Below are positions 8,570-16,521 of a DNA stretch of 64,000 nt, piece by piece. Source of the DNA: CAZKEW01 sp964558915 (GTDB lineage Bacteria > Acidobacteriota > Aminicenantia > Aminicenantales > UBA8522); NCBI GenBank assembly GCA_964558915.1, contig CAZLFV010000002.1, positions 1 to 64,000 on the forward strand, in the 5' to 3' direction. The translations under genes were made by a program, and so were the position numbers. The first letter of the stretch is position 1; every line of letters starts with the position of its first letter. Below the pieces are notes generated by a model, which searched no databases, was not told the DNA's origin, and saw nothing but the letters and a program-made list of their open reading frames with translations.

Positions 8570-9616
8570 TTATTCTTTAAACAGCTTTTTCTGAGAATTG
8601 ATAGGGGCGGGCGGGGGAGCGAACCCCAGATGTTCATAGGCTTTGGCCGTAATCCTGCGGCCGCGGATCGTCCTTTCCAGGAACCCGATGCGCATCAAGA
8701 ACGGCTCATAGATCGACTCGATGGTGTCCTTTTCCTCATCGATGGCTGCGGCGATCGTGGCGATTCCGACAGGGCCTCCGCCGAAATTCTCGATGATCGT
8801 CAGGAGAATTTTCCGGTCAACTTCGTCCAGCCCGAGATGGTCGACTTCCATCATGTCCAAAGCTCTCTGGGCCTCAGTGGCCGTGATGTAGCCGTCGGCC
8901 TTGACATCGGCGTAGTCCCGGACTCTTCGCAGAAGGCGGTTGGCCACCCGCGGCGTGCCTCTTGAACGGCGGGCGATATGTTCGGCGCCTTTGTCGTCGA
9001 TGGCCACTCCGAGCAGCGAGGCAGACCTGCGGATGATCTGTTCGAGGTCCTCATCCCTGTAATAATCCAGACGGTGGATGATGCCGAACCGGCCCCGGAG
9101 CGGGGCCGTGATCCGGCCGGCGCGCGTTGTTGCCCCGACCAGGGTGAATTTTTTGAGCTGCAGTTTGTGGCTGCGGGCGCTCGGCCCCTGGCCGATGATG
9201 ATATCCAAGCTGTAGTCTTCCATGGCTGAATAGAGGAGTTCTTCGACCGAAGGAGGGAGGCGGTGGATTTCGTCGATAAAGAGGATTTCCTTTTTCTGCA
9301 TGTTGGTCAGAATGGCCGAGAGGTCGCCCGTCCTTTCTATGACGGGGCCGGCGGTCGGCTTGATGCTGACGCCCAATTCCTTGGCGATGAGGTAGGCGAG
9401 ACTCGTTTTTCCCAGACCGGGCGGGCCATAAAGAAGAACGTGGTCGAGCTGCTCCTCTCTTTTCTTGGCCGCTTCGATGAAGATCCGGAGATTAGTTTTG
9501 ATCGTCTCCTGCCCGATGAACTCCTCGAACGTCCTCGGCCGCAGGCTGTCTTCGAACTGCAGGTCTTCTTTAGTCCGGACAGGAGTCAGGATTGCAGTCA
9601 TCTTTTCGGAGCTCAT
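8570..9616 (-). CDS. ruvB: Holliday junction branch migration helicase RuvB
   Basis: A 348-residue AAA+ ATPase that drives branch migration with RuvA. Walker A GPPGLGKTSL, Walker B ILFIDEIHRL, sensor and arginine-finger region GATTRAGRITAPLRGRFG, and the C-terminal winged-helix domain (RTIRGRRITAKAYEHLG) are all present. The start at 9616 overlaps the ruvA stop as ATGA, which argues against the longer in-frame version beginning at 9640. Translational coupling with ruvA is likely. Confidence 0.97.
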   Translation of the reverse strand: MSSEKMTAILTPVRTKEDLQFEDSLRPRTFEEFIGQETIKTNLRIFIEAAKKREEQLDHVLLYGPPGLGKTSLAYLIAKELGVSIKPTAGPVIERTGDLSAILTNMQKKEILFIDEIHRLPPSVEELLYSAMEDYSLDIIIGQGPSARSHKLQLKKFTLVGATTRAGRITAPLRGRFGIIHRLDYYRDEDLEQIIRRSASLLGVAIDDKGAEHIARRSRGTPRVANRLLRRVRDYADVKADGYITATEAQRALDMMEVDHLGLDEVDRKILLTIIENFGGGPVGIATIAAAIDEEKDTIESIYEPFLMRIGFLERTIRGRRITAKAYEHLGFAPPPAPINSQKKLFKE

Positions 9617-10200
9617 ATTTTGGCCATCTTTTTCAGGCATTCCCGGAGGAGCTTCTCGATTCCCGCAGCAGACGTGAAAGCCTTAATCGTCTGGTCGACT
9701 ACCTCTTCCACTTCCTTTCTCCTGAATCCCAGGTTCATCAGAGTGGAAATAAGGTCTTCTCTTTCCTTGGAGCCTTTGACGCGGAGAAGCTTCTCTTTTT
9801 TCTCCATCTTTTCTTGCAGCTCAAGGGCGATTCGCATGGCCGTTTTTTTCCCAACCCCAGGGATGAGAGTGATCCTGGCGATATCGCTGTGCTGCACGGC
9901 TTCTTCGAGCTCGGCCGGGCCGATCCCGGACAGGACGTTCAGAGCCAGCTTGGGCCCGATTCCCGAGATATCGATCAGCTTCAAAAAAAGGTCCTTTTCC
10001 TCCTTGGTCGAGAACCCGTAAAGGGCCAGGGCATTGTCCGTGAGATGAGTATAGATGTAGAGTTCAACCGGGCTGTTTTCTTCGCCCAGCTTGAAATAGG
10101 TGGACAGCGGGATGGCCGCGGAGTAGCCGACTCCGGCGATATCCACAACCACGGATTGAGGCGTTTTCTGAATGAGGTTTCCCTTGAGATAGCCGATCAT
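9613..10200 (-). CDS. ruvA: Holliday junction DNA helicase subunit RuvA
   Basis: A 195-residue RuvA. The N-terminal OB fold starts MIGYLKGNLI and continues with VVVDIAGVGY. Two helix-hairpin-helix motifs follow (ISGIGPKLALNVLS and IPGVGKKTAMRIALEL), and the small C-terminal domain III that contacts RuvB (MNLGFRRKEVEEVV) is present. It binds four-way junctions and loads RuvB. Four-base overlaps link it to both ruvC and ruvB. Confidence 0.97.
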   Translation of the reverse strand: MIGYLKGNLIQKTPQSVVVDIAGVGYSAAIPLSTYFKLGEENSPVELYIYTHLTDNALALYGFSTKEEKDLFLKLIDISGIGPKLALNVLSGIGPAELEEAVQHSDIARITLIPGVGKKTAMRIALELQEKMEKKEKLLRVKGSKEREDLISTLMNLGFRRKEVEEVVDQTIKAFTSAAGIEKLLRECLKKMAKI

Positions 10201-10709
10201 TGTTTCCCTCTTGAGGTCGACGCTTCAACTTTTTGCCGGAAAAGCCGCGTGTTGAGATGGCAGTAGGCGGCAGCCAGAGCGTCGGACGCATCGGGCTCTA
10301 AGAACTTCTCTTCGATATTGAGCAACGCTCGCACCATTGTGTTGACCTGCTCCTTTTCGGCCTGGCCGTAGCCGGTGACCGCTTTCTTGATTTCCAGGGC
10401 AGAGTATTCAAAGAGGGAGCAGCGGCTGGACGCCACGGCCACAAGCACCGCGCCTCTCACCTGGCCGAGCACAAGAGCGGTTTTAATGTTTTGGGCATAA
10501 AAAGGATTTTCGACCGCCACATCCTCCGGCGCGTAGGCTTTGATCAGCTCTTCCAAGCGCTCTTTGATTTCATTCAGCTTCCTGTGGAATGGCAAACGGC
10601 GGGACGGCTTGATTGTCCCAAAGGCCTGGACGATGTATTGATCGTCGACGAGGTCGATGACGCCAAATCCCGTGGCCTGACTGCTGGGGTCGATGCCGAG
10701 AACCCTCAT
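10197..10709 (-). CDS. ruvC: Crossover junction endodeoxyribonuclease RuvC
   Basis: A 170-residue resolvase that cuts Holliday junctions. The RNase H-like acidic residues are visible: LGIDPSSQATGFG (Asp7), VENPFYAQNIKTALVLGQVRGA (Glu; split motif), and the C-terminal PDASDALAAAYCHL with the final Asp pair. It lies 8 nt after yebC and overlaps ruvA by four bases, the classic yebC-ruvC-ruvA-ruvB order. Confidence 0.96.
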   Translation of the reverse strand: MRVLGIDPSSQATGFGVIDLVDDQYIVQAFGTIKPSRRLPFHRKLNEIKERLEELIKAYAPEDVAVENPFYAQNIKTALVLGQVRGAVLVAVASSRCSLFEYSALEIKKAVTGYGQAEKEQVNTMVRALLNIEEKFLEPDASDALAAAYCHLNTRLFRQKVEASTSRGKQ

Positions 10710-10717
10710 TAATGCTT

Positions 10718-11467
10718 TCAGCCTGAAAAGCTGGCGATTTCCGCTTCTTCGATATCAAAGTTGGCCCAGACATGCTGGACATCGTCGTGGTCCTCGAGCT
10801 CTTCCATGAGACGAAGCTGTTGCTGGGCCTGTTTTCCCTCGAGCTTGACGTAGGTCTGGGGGATATAGCCGATTTCGGCGGAGTCAATTTCTACACTGTT
10901 TTGCTTCAAGGCTTCGACGACCGCTTCAAATTTCTCCGGAGGAGTGATAATTTCATAGTTGCTCCCGTCCTCCCTCAAGTCTTCTGCGCCGCTGGAGAGG
11001 ACGACATCCAGGAGCTTTTCTTCGGACGCTTTGGCCTGTTCGACGATGACGTATCCTTTCCGTTTGAACATCCAGGCGACGCAGCCGGATTCACCCATCC
11101 GGCCGCCGTTCTTGGTGAAGATGTGCCGGATCTCAGAGACCGTTCGGTTCTTGTTGTCCGAGAGCGCTTCGACATATATCGCCACGCCCCCGGGGCCGTA
11201 ACCTTCGTAGTTGACCTCCTCGATCGAGGCTCCTTCCAGCTGGCCCGTCCCCTTCATGATCGCCCGCTTGATGTTGTCGGCGGGCATATTGACGGCCTTG
11301 GCGTCGCTGATTGCTTTTCGCAGTCGGGCATTGGATTCAGGATCGCCGCCACCTGTCCTGGCTGCGATGCTCAATTCCCGGATAATTTTGGTAAAGAGTT
11401 TGCCCCTCTTGGCGTCAGCGGCCGCCTTTTTATGTTTGATGGAATGCCATTTTGAATGTCCGGACAT
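10718..11467 (-). CDS. yebC: YebC/PmpR-family protein
   Basis: A 249-residue YebC-family protein beginning MSGHSKWHSIKHKKAAADAKRG, the family hallmark. Also seen are MPADNIKRAIMKG, YEGYGPGGVA, FTKNGGRMGESGCVAWMF and a C-terminal LEDHDDVQHVWANFDI. Members were long described as transcription regulators; some are now linked to translation of proline stretches. The start at 11467 follows GAGAAGGAGAAACA. The longer in-frame form would begin inside the promoter. First gene of the ruv unit. Confidence 0.95.
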   Translation of the reverse strand: MSGHSKWHSIKHKKAAADAKRGKLFTKIIRELSIAARTGGGDPESNARLRKAISDAKAVNMPADNIKRAIMKGTGQLEGASIEEVNYEGYGPGGVAIYVEALSDNKNRTVSEIRHIFTKNGGRMGESGCVAWMFKRKGYVIVEQAKASEEKLLDVVLSSGAEDLREDGSNYEIITPPEKFEAVVEALKQNSVEIDSAEIGYIPQTYVKLEGKQAQQQLRLMEELEDHDDVQHVWANFDIEEAEIASFSG

Positions 11468-11496
11468 TGTTTCTCCTTCTCGCCTTGCTCGACGAA

Positions 11497-11526
11497 ATTT
11501 TAGCACAAATTTAAGGGCGCATGCAA
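11497..11526 (-). promoter_or_regulatory. Putative promoter of yebC-ruvCAB-queA
   Basis: TTGCAT (11526-11521) and TAAAAT (11502-11497) on the minus strand with an 18-nt spacer. It is divergent from the DUF2892/copA promoter. Confidence 0.5.
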
Positions 11527-11546
11527 ATCAAAGGGCAGACCGATCA

Positions 11547-11574
11547 TTGACAAATTTTAAAAAATCCATAGAAT
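11547..11574 (+). promoter_or_regulatory. Putative promoter of the copper-handling unit
   Basis: TTGACA (11547-11552) and TAGAAT (11569-11574) with a 16-nt spacer, upstream of the DUF2892 gene. Confidence 0.55.
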
Positions 11575-11627
11575 GGATGGGACGATATCGTCGGGCGATT
11601 TCAGCCCCTTGAGAAAGGAGGTTTGGC

Positions 11628-11837
11628 ATGAAAACAAACATGGGATCGGCTGACAGGATTATTCGTCTCCTGCTGGCCATAATTATAGCTGTGCTTTACT
11701 TCAGCAAACAGATCACCGGCACGGCAGCGATTGTTCTTGGGGTCGTTGCCATCATCTTTATTTTAACCAGCCTGGTTGGGTTTTGTCCGCTCTACGTTCC
11801 GTTTCGGATCTCCACCAAGAAAAAGCAGTCCTCCTAG
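11628..11837 (+). CDS. DUF2892 (YgaP-like) small membrane protein
   Basis: A 69-residue inner-membrane protein with two hydrophobic segments (about residues 11-24 and 30-47) and the family pattern N-x-G-x-x-DRIIRLLLA followed by a C-terminal GFCPLYVPF. DUF2892 proteins often accompany rhodanese or metal-resistance genes; their biochemical role is unknown. AAAGGAGG precedes the ATG. It heads a unit with the CopA ATPase, cupredoxin and YHS genes, suggesting a link to copper or redox stress at the membrane. Confidence 0.85.
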   Translation: MKTNMGSADRIIRLLLAIIIAVLYFSKQITGTAAIVLGVVAIIFILTSLVGFCPLYVPFRISTKKKQSS

Positions 11838-11869
11838 AAAAGCGCCTTCCCACTTACTGGTTTCATCGA

Positions 11870-14311
11870 GTGACTTCAGAGAAAATTGACCTCCCCATTC
11901 GGGGGATGAGTTGCGCCAGCTGCGCTGCTAATATCCAGAAAAACCTCGCTCTCCTCCCCGGAGTAGAAAAGGCCAGTGTCAACCTGGCCACATCCCGGGC
12001 CACGGTCGTCTACAATCCCCGGGTCGCTCAATCGCAGGACTTCATCTCCACGATCCGGAAAATGGGCTATGATGTCGGTACGGTAATTGTTGAGATTCCC
12101 GTCGAGGGCATCCTCTGCGCGTCGTGTGTTCAGAAAATCGAGAAGGCTCTCGTCGGGATTCGGAGTGTGGCCAAAGCCGTCGTGAATTTGGCCACGGGAA
12201 AAGTCAGGGTGGAGTATTTGCCCTCGGAGACAAATCTTGGGGAGATCAAGCGGGAGATCGAGCGGACAGGTTATAAAGTCCTCGAAATGGCCGGGAGGGA
12301 AGGGGGCGAAGACCCCGAACAAGTCATCCGCAGGAAGGAGTACAGGAAGCTGAAGCTCCGATTTGTTTCGGGCATGATCCTTGCGGTCATTATATTTCTT
12401 GGAAGCATGGACCAATCGTTTCCCTGGGTTCCCCGTTTCTTGAACAATTTTTTTGTCCTCTGGGCCCTGGCCACGCCGGTCCAGTTTATCATCGGCTGGC
12501 CGTTCCTCAAAGGAGCCTGGACCTCTTTCCGTCATCGAAACGCGGATATGAATACTCTGATTGCCGTGGGAACCTTGGCCGCCTATCTTTATAGCGTCGC
12601 CGCCACGCTGTTTCCGTCGTTCTTCACGGGAGCCGGGATTGCGCCGGCGGTCTATTTTGACACATCGGCATTCATCATTGCCCTGATCCTCTTCGGCCGC
12701 GTCCTCGAGGCCAGGGCAAAAACGCGGACTTCTGATGCGATCAAGCAACTGATGGGGCTTCAACCCAAAACAGCCCGGGTCATTCGGGAAGGAGCCGAAA
12801 CGGATGTTCCCATCGAGGAGGTTCTGGTCGGTGACATTATCGTCGTCCGGCCAGGCGAGAGGATTCCGGTAGATGGGACTGTGGAGCAAGGCCGCTCTTC
12901 TGTCGATGAGTCGATGATCACCGGTGAAAGCATGCCTGTGCGCAAGGCCCTGGGGGATGAGGTCATCGGCGCCACCTTGAACAAGACCGGAAGTTTCCGC
13001 TTCCGGGCCACCAAGGTCGGGAAAGATACGGCTCTTTCTCAGATTATCAGGCTGGTCCAGGATGCTCAAGGCTCCAAAGCTCCGATCCAGAGGCTGGCCG
13101 ATGTCATCTCCGGTTATTTTGTGCCCGTGGTCATTTCCATTGCGATCGCCACGTTCGTAATCTGGTTTAATTTCGGGCCGGCTCCTTCTTTGACCCTGGC
13201 CTTGCTGAATTTTGTGGCTGTCTTGATCATCGCCTGCCCCTGCGCCCTGGGGCTGGCAACTCCCACTGCCGTTATGGTTGGAACGGGAAAAGGAGCTGAG
13301 AACGGAATTCTCATCAAAGGGGGCGAGAGCCTCGAGACCATTCATAAAATCAACACAATTCTTCTGGATAAGACCGGCACATTGACAAAAGGAGAACCTG
13401 AAGTTACGGATATCATTCCTTCCCCATCCTTTGAGGAACCCGAACTTCTCCGTCTGGCTGCGGCAGCTGAAAGATTCTCCGAACACCCCCTTGGAGAGGC
13501 TGTTCTGAAGGCGACGCTGGCGAGGAATGGGCCAGTCGATGAGGCCAAGGACTTTAGGGCCATCGAAGGCCAGGGTGTCGAAGCCGTGGTGATGGAGAAA
13601 AAAGTCTTGTTGGGGAATGCCAAGCTCATGGGAGATAAAAGAATAGATATCCGGGAATGGCAAACGAGGGCCGAAGAATTTTTTGCCGAGGGGAAAACGG
13701 TTATTTATGCCGCTGTGGACGGCGTAACCGCCGGCTTGTTGGCCGTCGCGGATACCCCGAAAGAGAACTCCGCCGAGGCTGTCGCAAGCCTTAAAAAACT
13801 CGGGCTGGACGTAATCATGCTGACCGGCGATCATCCCAGGACAGCCGAGGCTATTTCGCGAAAACTCGGCATCGACAGGGTGATCTCCGAGGTCCTTCCG
13901 GAGGATAAAGTTCAAGAGATCAAGAACCTCCAGGAAACCGGCAAAAAGGTGGCCATGGTCGGCGATGGGATCAACGACGCGCCCGCCCTTGCCCAGGCTG
14001 ATGTCGGGATTTCTATCGGGACGGGCACCGACGTGGCCATGGAGGCTTCGGATATCACGCTCATCGGGGGCGATTTGCGGGCGGTCGCTGCCGCTATCGC
14101 CTTGAGCAAAAAGACGGTTAAGGTCATCAAACAGAACCTTTTCTGGGCTTTTTTCTATAATGTCGTGGGAATCCCGGTCGCTGCCGGCGTCCTTTATCCT
14201 TTCTTCCATGTTCTCCTCAATCCTATTATCGCTTCAGCCGCAATGGCCCTAAGTTCTGTCAGTGTCGTCTCCAACTCGCTCCGGCTGGGGCGCCTGAAGA
14301 TCCACCTTTAG
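11870..14311 (+). CDS. copA: Copper-translocating P1B-type ATPase
   Basis: About 813 residues. Two N-terminal heavy-metal-associated domains carry GMSCASC and GILCASC. The membrane ion site is CPC (IIACPCALGLATPTA), the phosphorylation site DKTGTLT, the actuator loop TGES, the HP helix SEHPLGEAV and the hinge GDGINDAPAL. CPC with the HP motif is typical of Cu(I) exporters acting at the inner membrane. The reading frame continues upstream to a TTG at 11783 inside the DUF2892 gene. GTG 11870 gives the expected N-terminus just before the first metal domain and avoids that overlap, but it lacks a clear ribosome binding site, so the start is uncertain. The second metal domain shows the relaxed motif ILCASC. 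Confidence 0.93.
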   Translation: MTSEKIDLPIRGMSCASCAANIQKNLALLPGVEKASVNLATSRATVVYNPRVAQSQDFISTIRKMGYDVGTVIVEIPVEGILCASCVQKIEKALVGIRSVAKAVVNLATGKVRVEYLPSETNLGEIKREIERTGYKVLEMAGREGGEDPEQVIRRKEYRKLKLRFVSGMILAVIIFLGSMDQSFPWVPRFLNNFFVLWALATPVQFIIGWPFLKGAWTSFRHRNADMNTLIAVGTLAAYLYSVAATLFPSFFTGAGIAPAVYFDTSAFIIALILFGRVLEARAKTRTSDAIKQLMGLQPKTARVIREGAETDVPIEEVLVGDIIVVRPGERIPVDGTVEQGRSSVDESMITGESMPVRKALGDEVIGATLNKTGSFRFRATKVGKDTALSQIIRLVQDAQGSKAPIQRLADVISGYFVPVVISIAIATFVIWFNFGPAPSLTLALLNFVAVLIIACPCALGLATPTAVMVGTGKGAENGILIKGGESLETIHKINTILLDKTGTLTKGEPEVTDIIPSPSFEEPELLRLAAAAERFSEHPLGEAVLKATLARNGPVDEAKDFRAIEGQGVEAVVMEKKVLLGNAKLMGDKRIDIREWQTRAEEFFAEGKTVIYAAVDGVTAGLLAVADTPKENSAEAVASLKKLGLDVIMLTGDHPRTAEAISRKLGIDRVISEVLPEDKVQEIKNLQETGKKVAMVGDGINDAPALAQADVGISIGTGTDVAMEASDITLIGGDLRAVAAAIALSKKTVKVIKQNLFWAFFYNVVGIPVAAGVLYPFFHVLLNPIIASAAMALSSVSVVSNSLRLGRLKIHL

Positions 14312-14321
14312 GAGGGCGGCC

Positions 14322-14702
14322 ATGCCGACGAAAATCCTGGTGACGGTCCTTGGGGTTTTGCTTATCGTGCTGGTCAATTGGTATTTCTTTTTTTCCCGGA
14401 GAAAGGCCGAGGCCAAAGTGGCATCCCCGGCCGAAGGGAATGTCCAGGAAGTGAGAATTGTGGTCAAAGGAGGCTATTCTCCCGACGTCATCGTCGTCAA
14501 GAAAGGGATACCCGTGCGCCTGAATTTCTATCGGGATGAGACGGCCGATTGTTCCGACACGGTGGTCTTCGGCGATTTCAATATTCGTCGCCCCCTGCCG
14601 GCTTTTGCGACGACGGCGGTCGAATTCACACCTCAAGAGGCAGGGGAGTATACGTTCACTTGCGGCATGGGCATGCTCAAAGGCAAGCTCATCGTCCGGT
14701 GA
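14322..14702 (+). CDS. Membrane-anchored cupredoxin-domain protein
   Basis: A 126-residue protein with an N-terminal membrane segment (about residues 4-21) and an extracytoplasmic cupredoxin-like beta sandwich (VVKGGYSPDVIVVKKG, FYRDETADCSDTVVFGDF, GEYTFTCGMGMLKGKL). The CGMGM ending resembles the Cys/Met copper ligands of cupredoxins; the usual His pair is not obvious. It starts 10 nt after copA behind AGGAGG, so it is co-translated. A role as copper acceptor or periplasmic chaperone for CopA is inferred from context. Confidence 0.8.
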   Translation: MPTKILVTVLGVLLIVLVNWYFFFSRRKAEAKVASPAEGNVQEVRIVVKGGYSPDVIVVKKGIPVRLNFYRDETADCSDTVVFGDFNIRRPLPAFATTAVEFTPQEAGEYTFTCGMGMLKGKLIVR

Positions 14703-14731
14703 AGGAAGCATCTTCTATGATGTATGGATAC

Positions 14732-14801
14732 GGGCTTTGAAAGGACTCGGGTCGCCGCTCCGATCCCTACTTAATGGTCGTCCGAATCCTTTTCAAAGCC
14801 C
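14732..14801. repeat. Long imperfect inverted repeat between cupredoxin and YHS genes
   Basis: GGGCTTTGAAAGGACTCGG (14732-14750) pairs with CCGAATCCTTTTCAAAGCCC (14782-14801), allowing one bulge and one mismatch, around a 31-nt loop. It may be a terminator-like hairpin for the copA-cupredoxin transcript, though no U tract follows directly, or a small mobile-repeat remnant. Confidence 0.5.
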
Positions 14802-14844
14802 TGCTCTCACAGAAAAAGAGCTGCTTAGTTAGGTGAGGCGCGGC

Positions 14845-14873
14845 TTGCGGAGAAGGCCCGCCTGTGCTAATAT
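14845..14873 (+). promoter_or_regulatory. Putative promoter of the YHS-domain gene
   Basis: TTGCGG (14845-14850) and TAATAT (14868-14873) with a 17-nt spacer. AT-rich sequence follows up to the AGGAGG ribosome binding site. Confidence 0.45.
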
Positions 14874-14918
14874 ATACTATTCATATAGAATTAATAGAAT
14901 ATCGAGGAGGCAAGACGC

Positions 14919-15527
14919 ATGACCAAAGAAAAAGTTTTAGCTGTAGTGCTGGCCGTCGGCCTGGTCCTTGTTTATTCGGGATTTGCCCGGCAGGCCAGCG
15001 AGGAGACGGTCACATGCCCCGTGAGCGGCAAAGTGATGAAGATCTCCGAGGCCAAGGCAACCGTTGAGTACCAGGGCAAGACGCATTATTTCTGCTGCCA
15101 AGGATGCAAAGAAAAATTTGTCCAGGAGCCCGAAAAGTATATTCAAAAAAAAGCGGAGACAAAAGGCGTTTACGTCTGCCCAATGCATCCCGAAGGCACA
15201 TCTGATCAGCCGGGAAAATGCCCCAAGTGCGGAATGAACCTGGAAAAGAAAGCTCTGCCCCAGGGGCAGGGGATGATGATGCAGCATGGCCAAATGGGTT
15301 GCTGCCAGAAGATGCCACCGGGAGCTCAAGGCCAGGCCGGCATGATGGCATGTCCTCTTCACTCTCAGGATGTGGAGACGAAGATTGAAAACCTGCCCGA
15401 CGGCGTGGCGGTGAAGTTCACCTCAAAGAATCCAGACACGGTCAAAAAGATCCAGGAACATATTGCCAAGATGAAGTCCTGCTGCCAAAAGGCGGCCCCC
15501 GCGCCCAAGCAGGAAGAAAAGAAATAG
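14919..15527 (+). CDS. Secreted YHS-domain / heavy-metal-binding protein
   Basis: A 202-residue exported protein. The signal peptide is about residues 1-26. A YHS-type domain follows (VTCPVSGKVM, HYFCCQGCKEKFVQEPEKY), then a heavy-metal-binding module (YVCPMHPEGTSDQPGKCPKC, GMNLEKK). After that come a Met/Gln-rich linker with QMGCCQKM and a C-terminal piece with MACPLHSQ and MKSCCQK. The clustered Cys, Met and His residues fit copper or other soft-metal binding in the periplasm. It follows the copA unit on the same strand but has its own promoter candidate. GAGGAGG precedes the ATG. Confidence 0.8.
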   Translation: MTKEKVLAVVLAVGLVLVYSGFARQASEETVTCPVSGKVMKISEAKATVEYQGKTHYFCCQGCKEKFVQEPEKYIQKKAETKGVYVCPMHPEGTSDQPGKCPKCGMNLEKKALPQGQGMMMQHGQMGCCQKMPPGAQGQAGMMACPLHSQDVETKIENLPDGVAVKFTSKNPDTVKKIQEHIAKMKSCCQKAAPAPKQEEKK

Positions 15528-15528
15528 G

Positions 15529-16407
15529 TCAGAACAGATATTTCAAACCGACGTTAACCCGGTAATAAGACGGGTTGATGGTGATGTTATGCAGGTTCAT
15601 CGTCGCCTTGATCTGGTTGAAGTCGTCCGGGATGAGGCCCTCGTTGATGATCCCCAGTCCCAGAGTCGTCTCGGGGCAGCTATAATAGCGCAAGTCCATC
15701 ACAAAACAGAACGTGCTGTATAGAATCAGGTTAAATTCCAGGCCCAGGTTGAGGCCCAATTTGTTCAGCGGTCCGAATTTGAACTTGTACTGGTATGTCT
15801 CTCCATTAAACCAGCCCTCCTCCCACCAATACTTGGCGTAGGCCAGGCCCGTCCCTTGACCTTTGACATTAAAATAGGTGAGCCCGCCAGAAAGAGAGAA
15901 GGCGATTTTTTTTGAGAGCGGCAGTCTGCCCTTCAGATTGAGGCTGAGACAGAACTCGGTGAGGTGCCCTACTGTGTCAGGCCAGCCGAAAGATTTCTCA
16001 AAGACAAAGGGATAGGGAGGGGGGCCGGTATTAAAACCGATCGTGTAGTTGAGATAAACATCATAAGGCGAATTCATGCCCGTGATCTTGGGCTTTCCGT
16101 ACTCGAACTGCAGTTCAAGCCCGAAGTTCTTGATAAACATGTAGGCGAAAGCAGCGCTGAGGCCCCATCCGGTTTGTCCGTTCAGGTTGATCGTGTGCTG
16201 CGCGTCGCTGACATAGTCGCCCGAGAGGAACGGCGGCGAATATTGATGAAAATAGGACGAATCCAGAAGGGCCTTCTCAAAGCTTACGGCCGTGCTGAAC
16301 TCAAACTTCGTGGTCGACCAGTAGCTTTGATCCGAGAAGAGTCGACCAGGAATCAGAGCGAAAATGAGAAAAGAGATGAAAAGACAAGTAACATATGACT
16401 TTTTCAT
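15529..16407 (-). CDS. Outer-membrane beta-barrel protein
   Basis: A 292-residue protein with a signal peptide (about residues 1-25) and alternating aromatic beta strands to a terminal Phe (VNVGLKYLF), the usual end of outer-membrane barrels. Amphipathic strands such as FGLELQFEYGKPKI, IAFSLSGGLTYFNV and LGLNLGLEFNLIL fit an 8-10 strand barrel of the OmpW/OmpA-like size class. AAAGGAGAAGG precedes the ATG. It is convergent with the YHS gene, with one base between stop codons, and divergent from mnmA. No specific function can be assigned. Confidence 0.7.
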   Translation of the reverse strand: MKKSYVTCLFISFLIFALIPGRLFSDQSYWSTTKFEFSTAVSFEKALLDSSYFHQYSPPFLSGDYVSDAQHTINLNGQTGWGLSAAFAYMFIKNFGLELQFEYGKPKITGMNSPYDVYLNYTIGFNTGPPPYPFVFEKSFGWPDTVGHLTEFCLSLNLKGRLPLSKKIAFSLSGGLTYFNVKGQGTGLAYAKYWWEEGWFNGETYQYKFKFGPLNKLGLNLGLEFNLILYSTFCFVMDLRYYSCPETTLGLGIINEGLIPDDFNQIKATMNLHNITINPSYYRVNVGLKYLF

Positions 16408-16440
16408 TTGGCTTCCTTCTCCTTTTTTGGGTCTGAGCTC

Positions 16441-16469
16441 TCTTTAGCATCTTTTGGGAGGGAAGTCAA
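16441..16469 (-). promoter_or_regulatory. Putative promoter of the beta-barrel gene
   Basis: TTGACT (16469-16464) and TAAAGA (16446-16441) on the minus strand, 17-nt spacer. Confidence 0.45.
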
Positions 16470-16521
16470 TGAAAATCTCGGGAAATTTTGTTATCCTATG
16501 GTCCGGAGGAGCGACCCAAAG

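Noticed and set aside
11876..14209. Open frame of 777 codons antisense to copA
   Set aside because: It lies wholly opposite a gene with every P1B-ATPase motif, has biased Asp/Gly/Pro composition typical of shadow frames and matches no family pattern.
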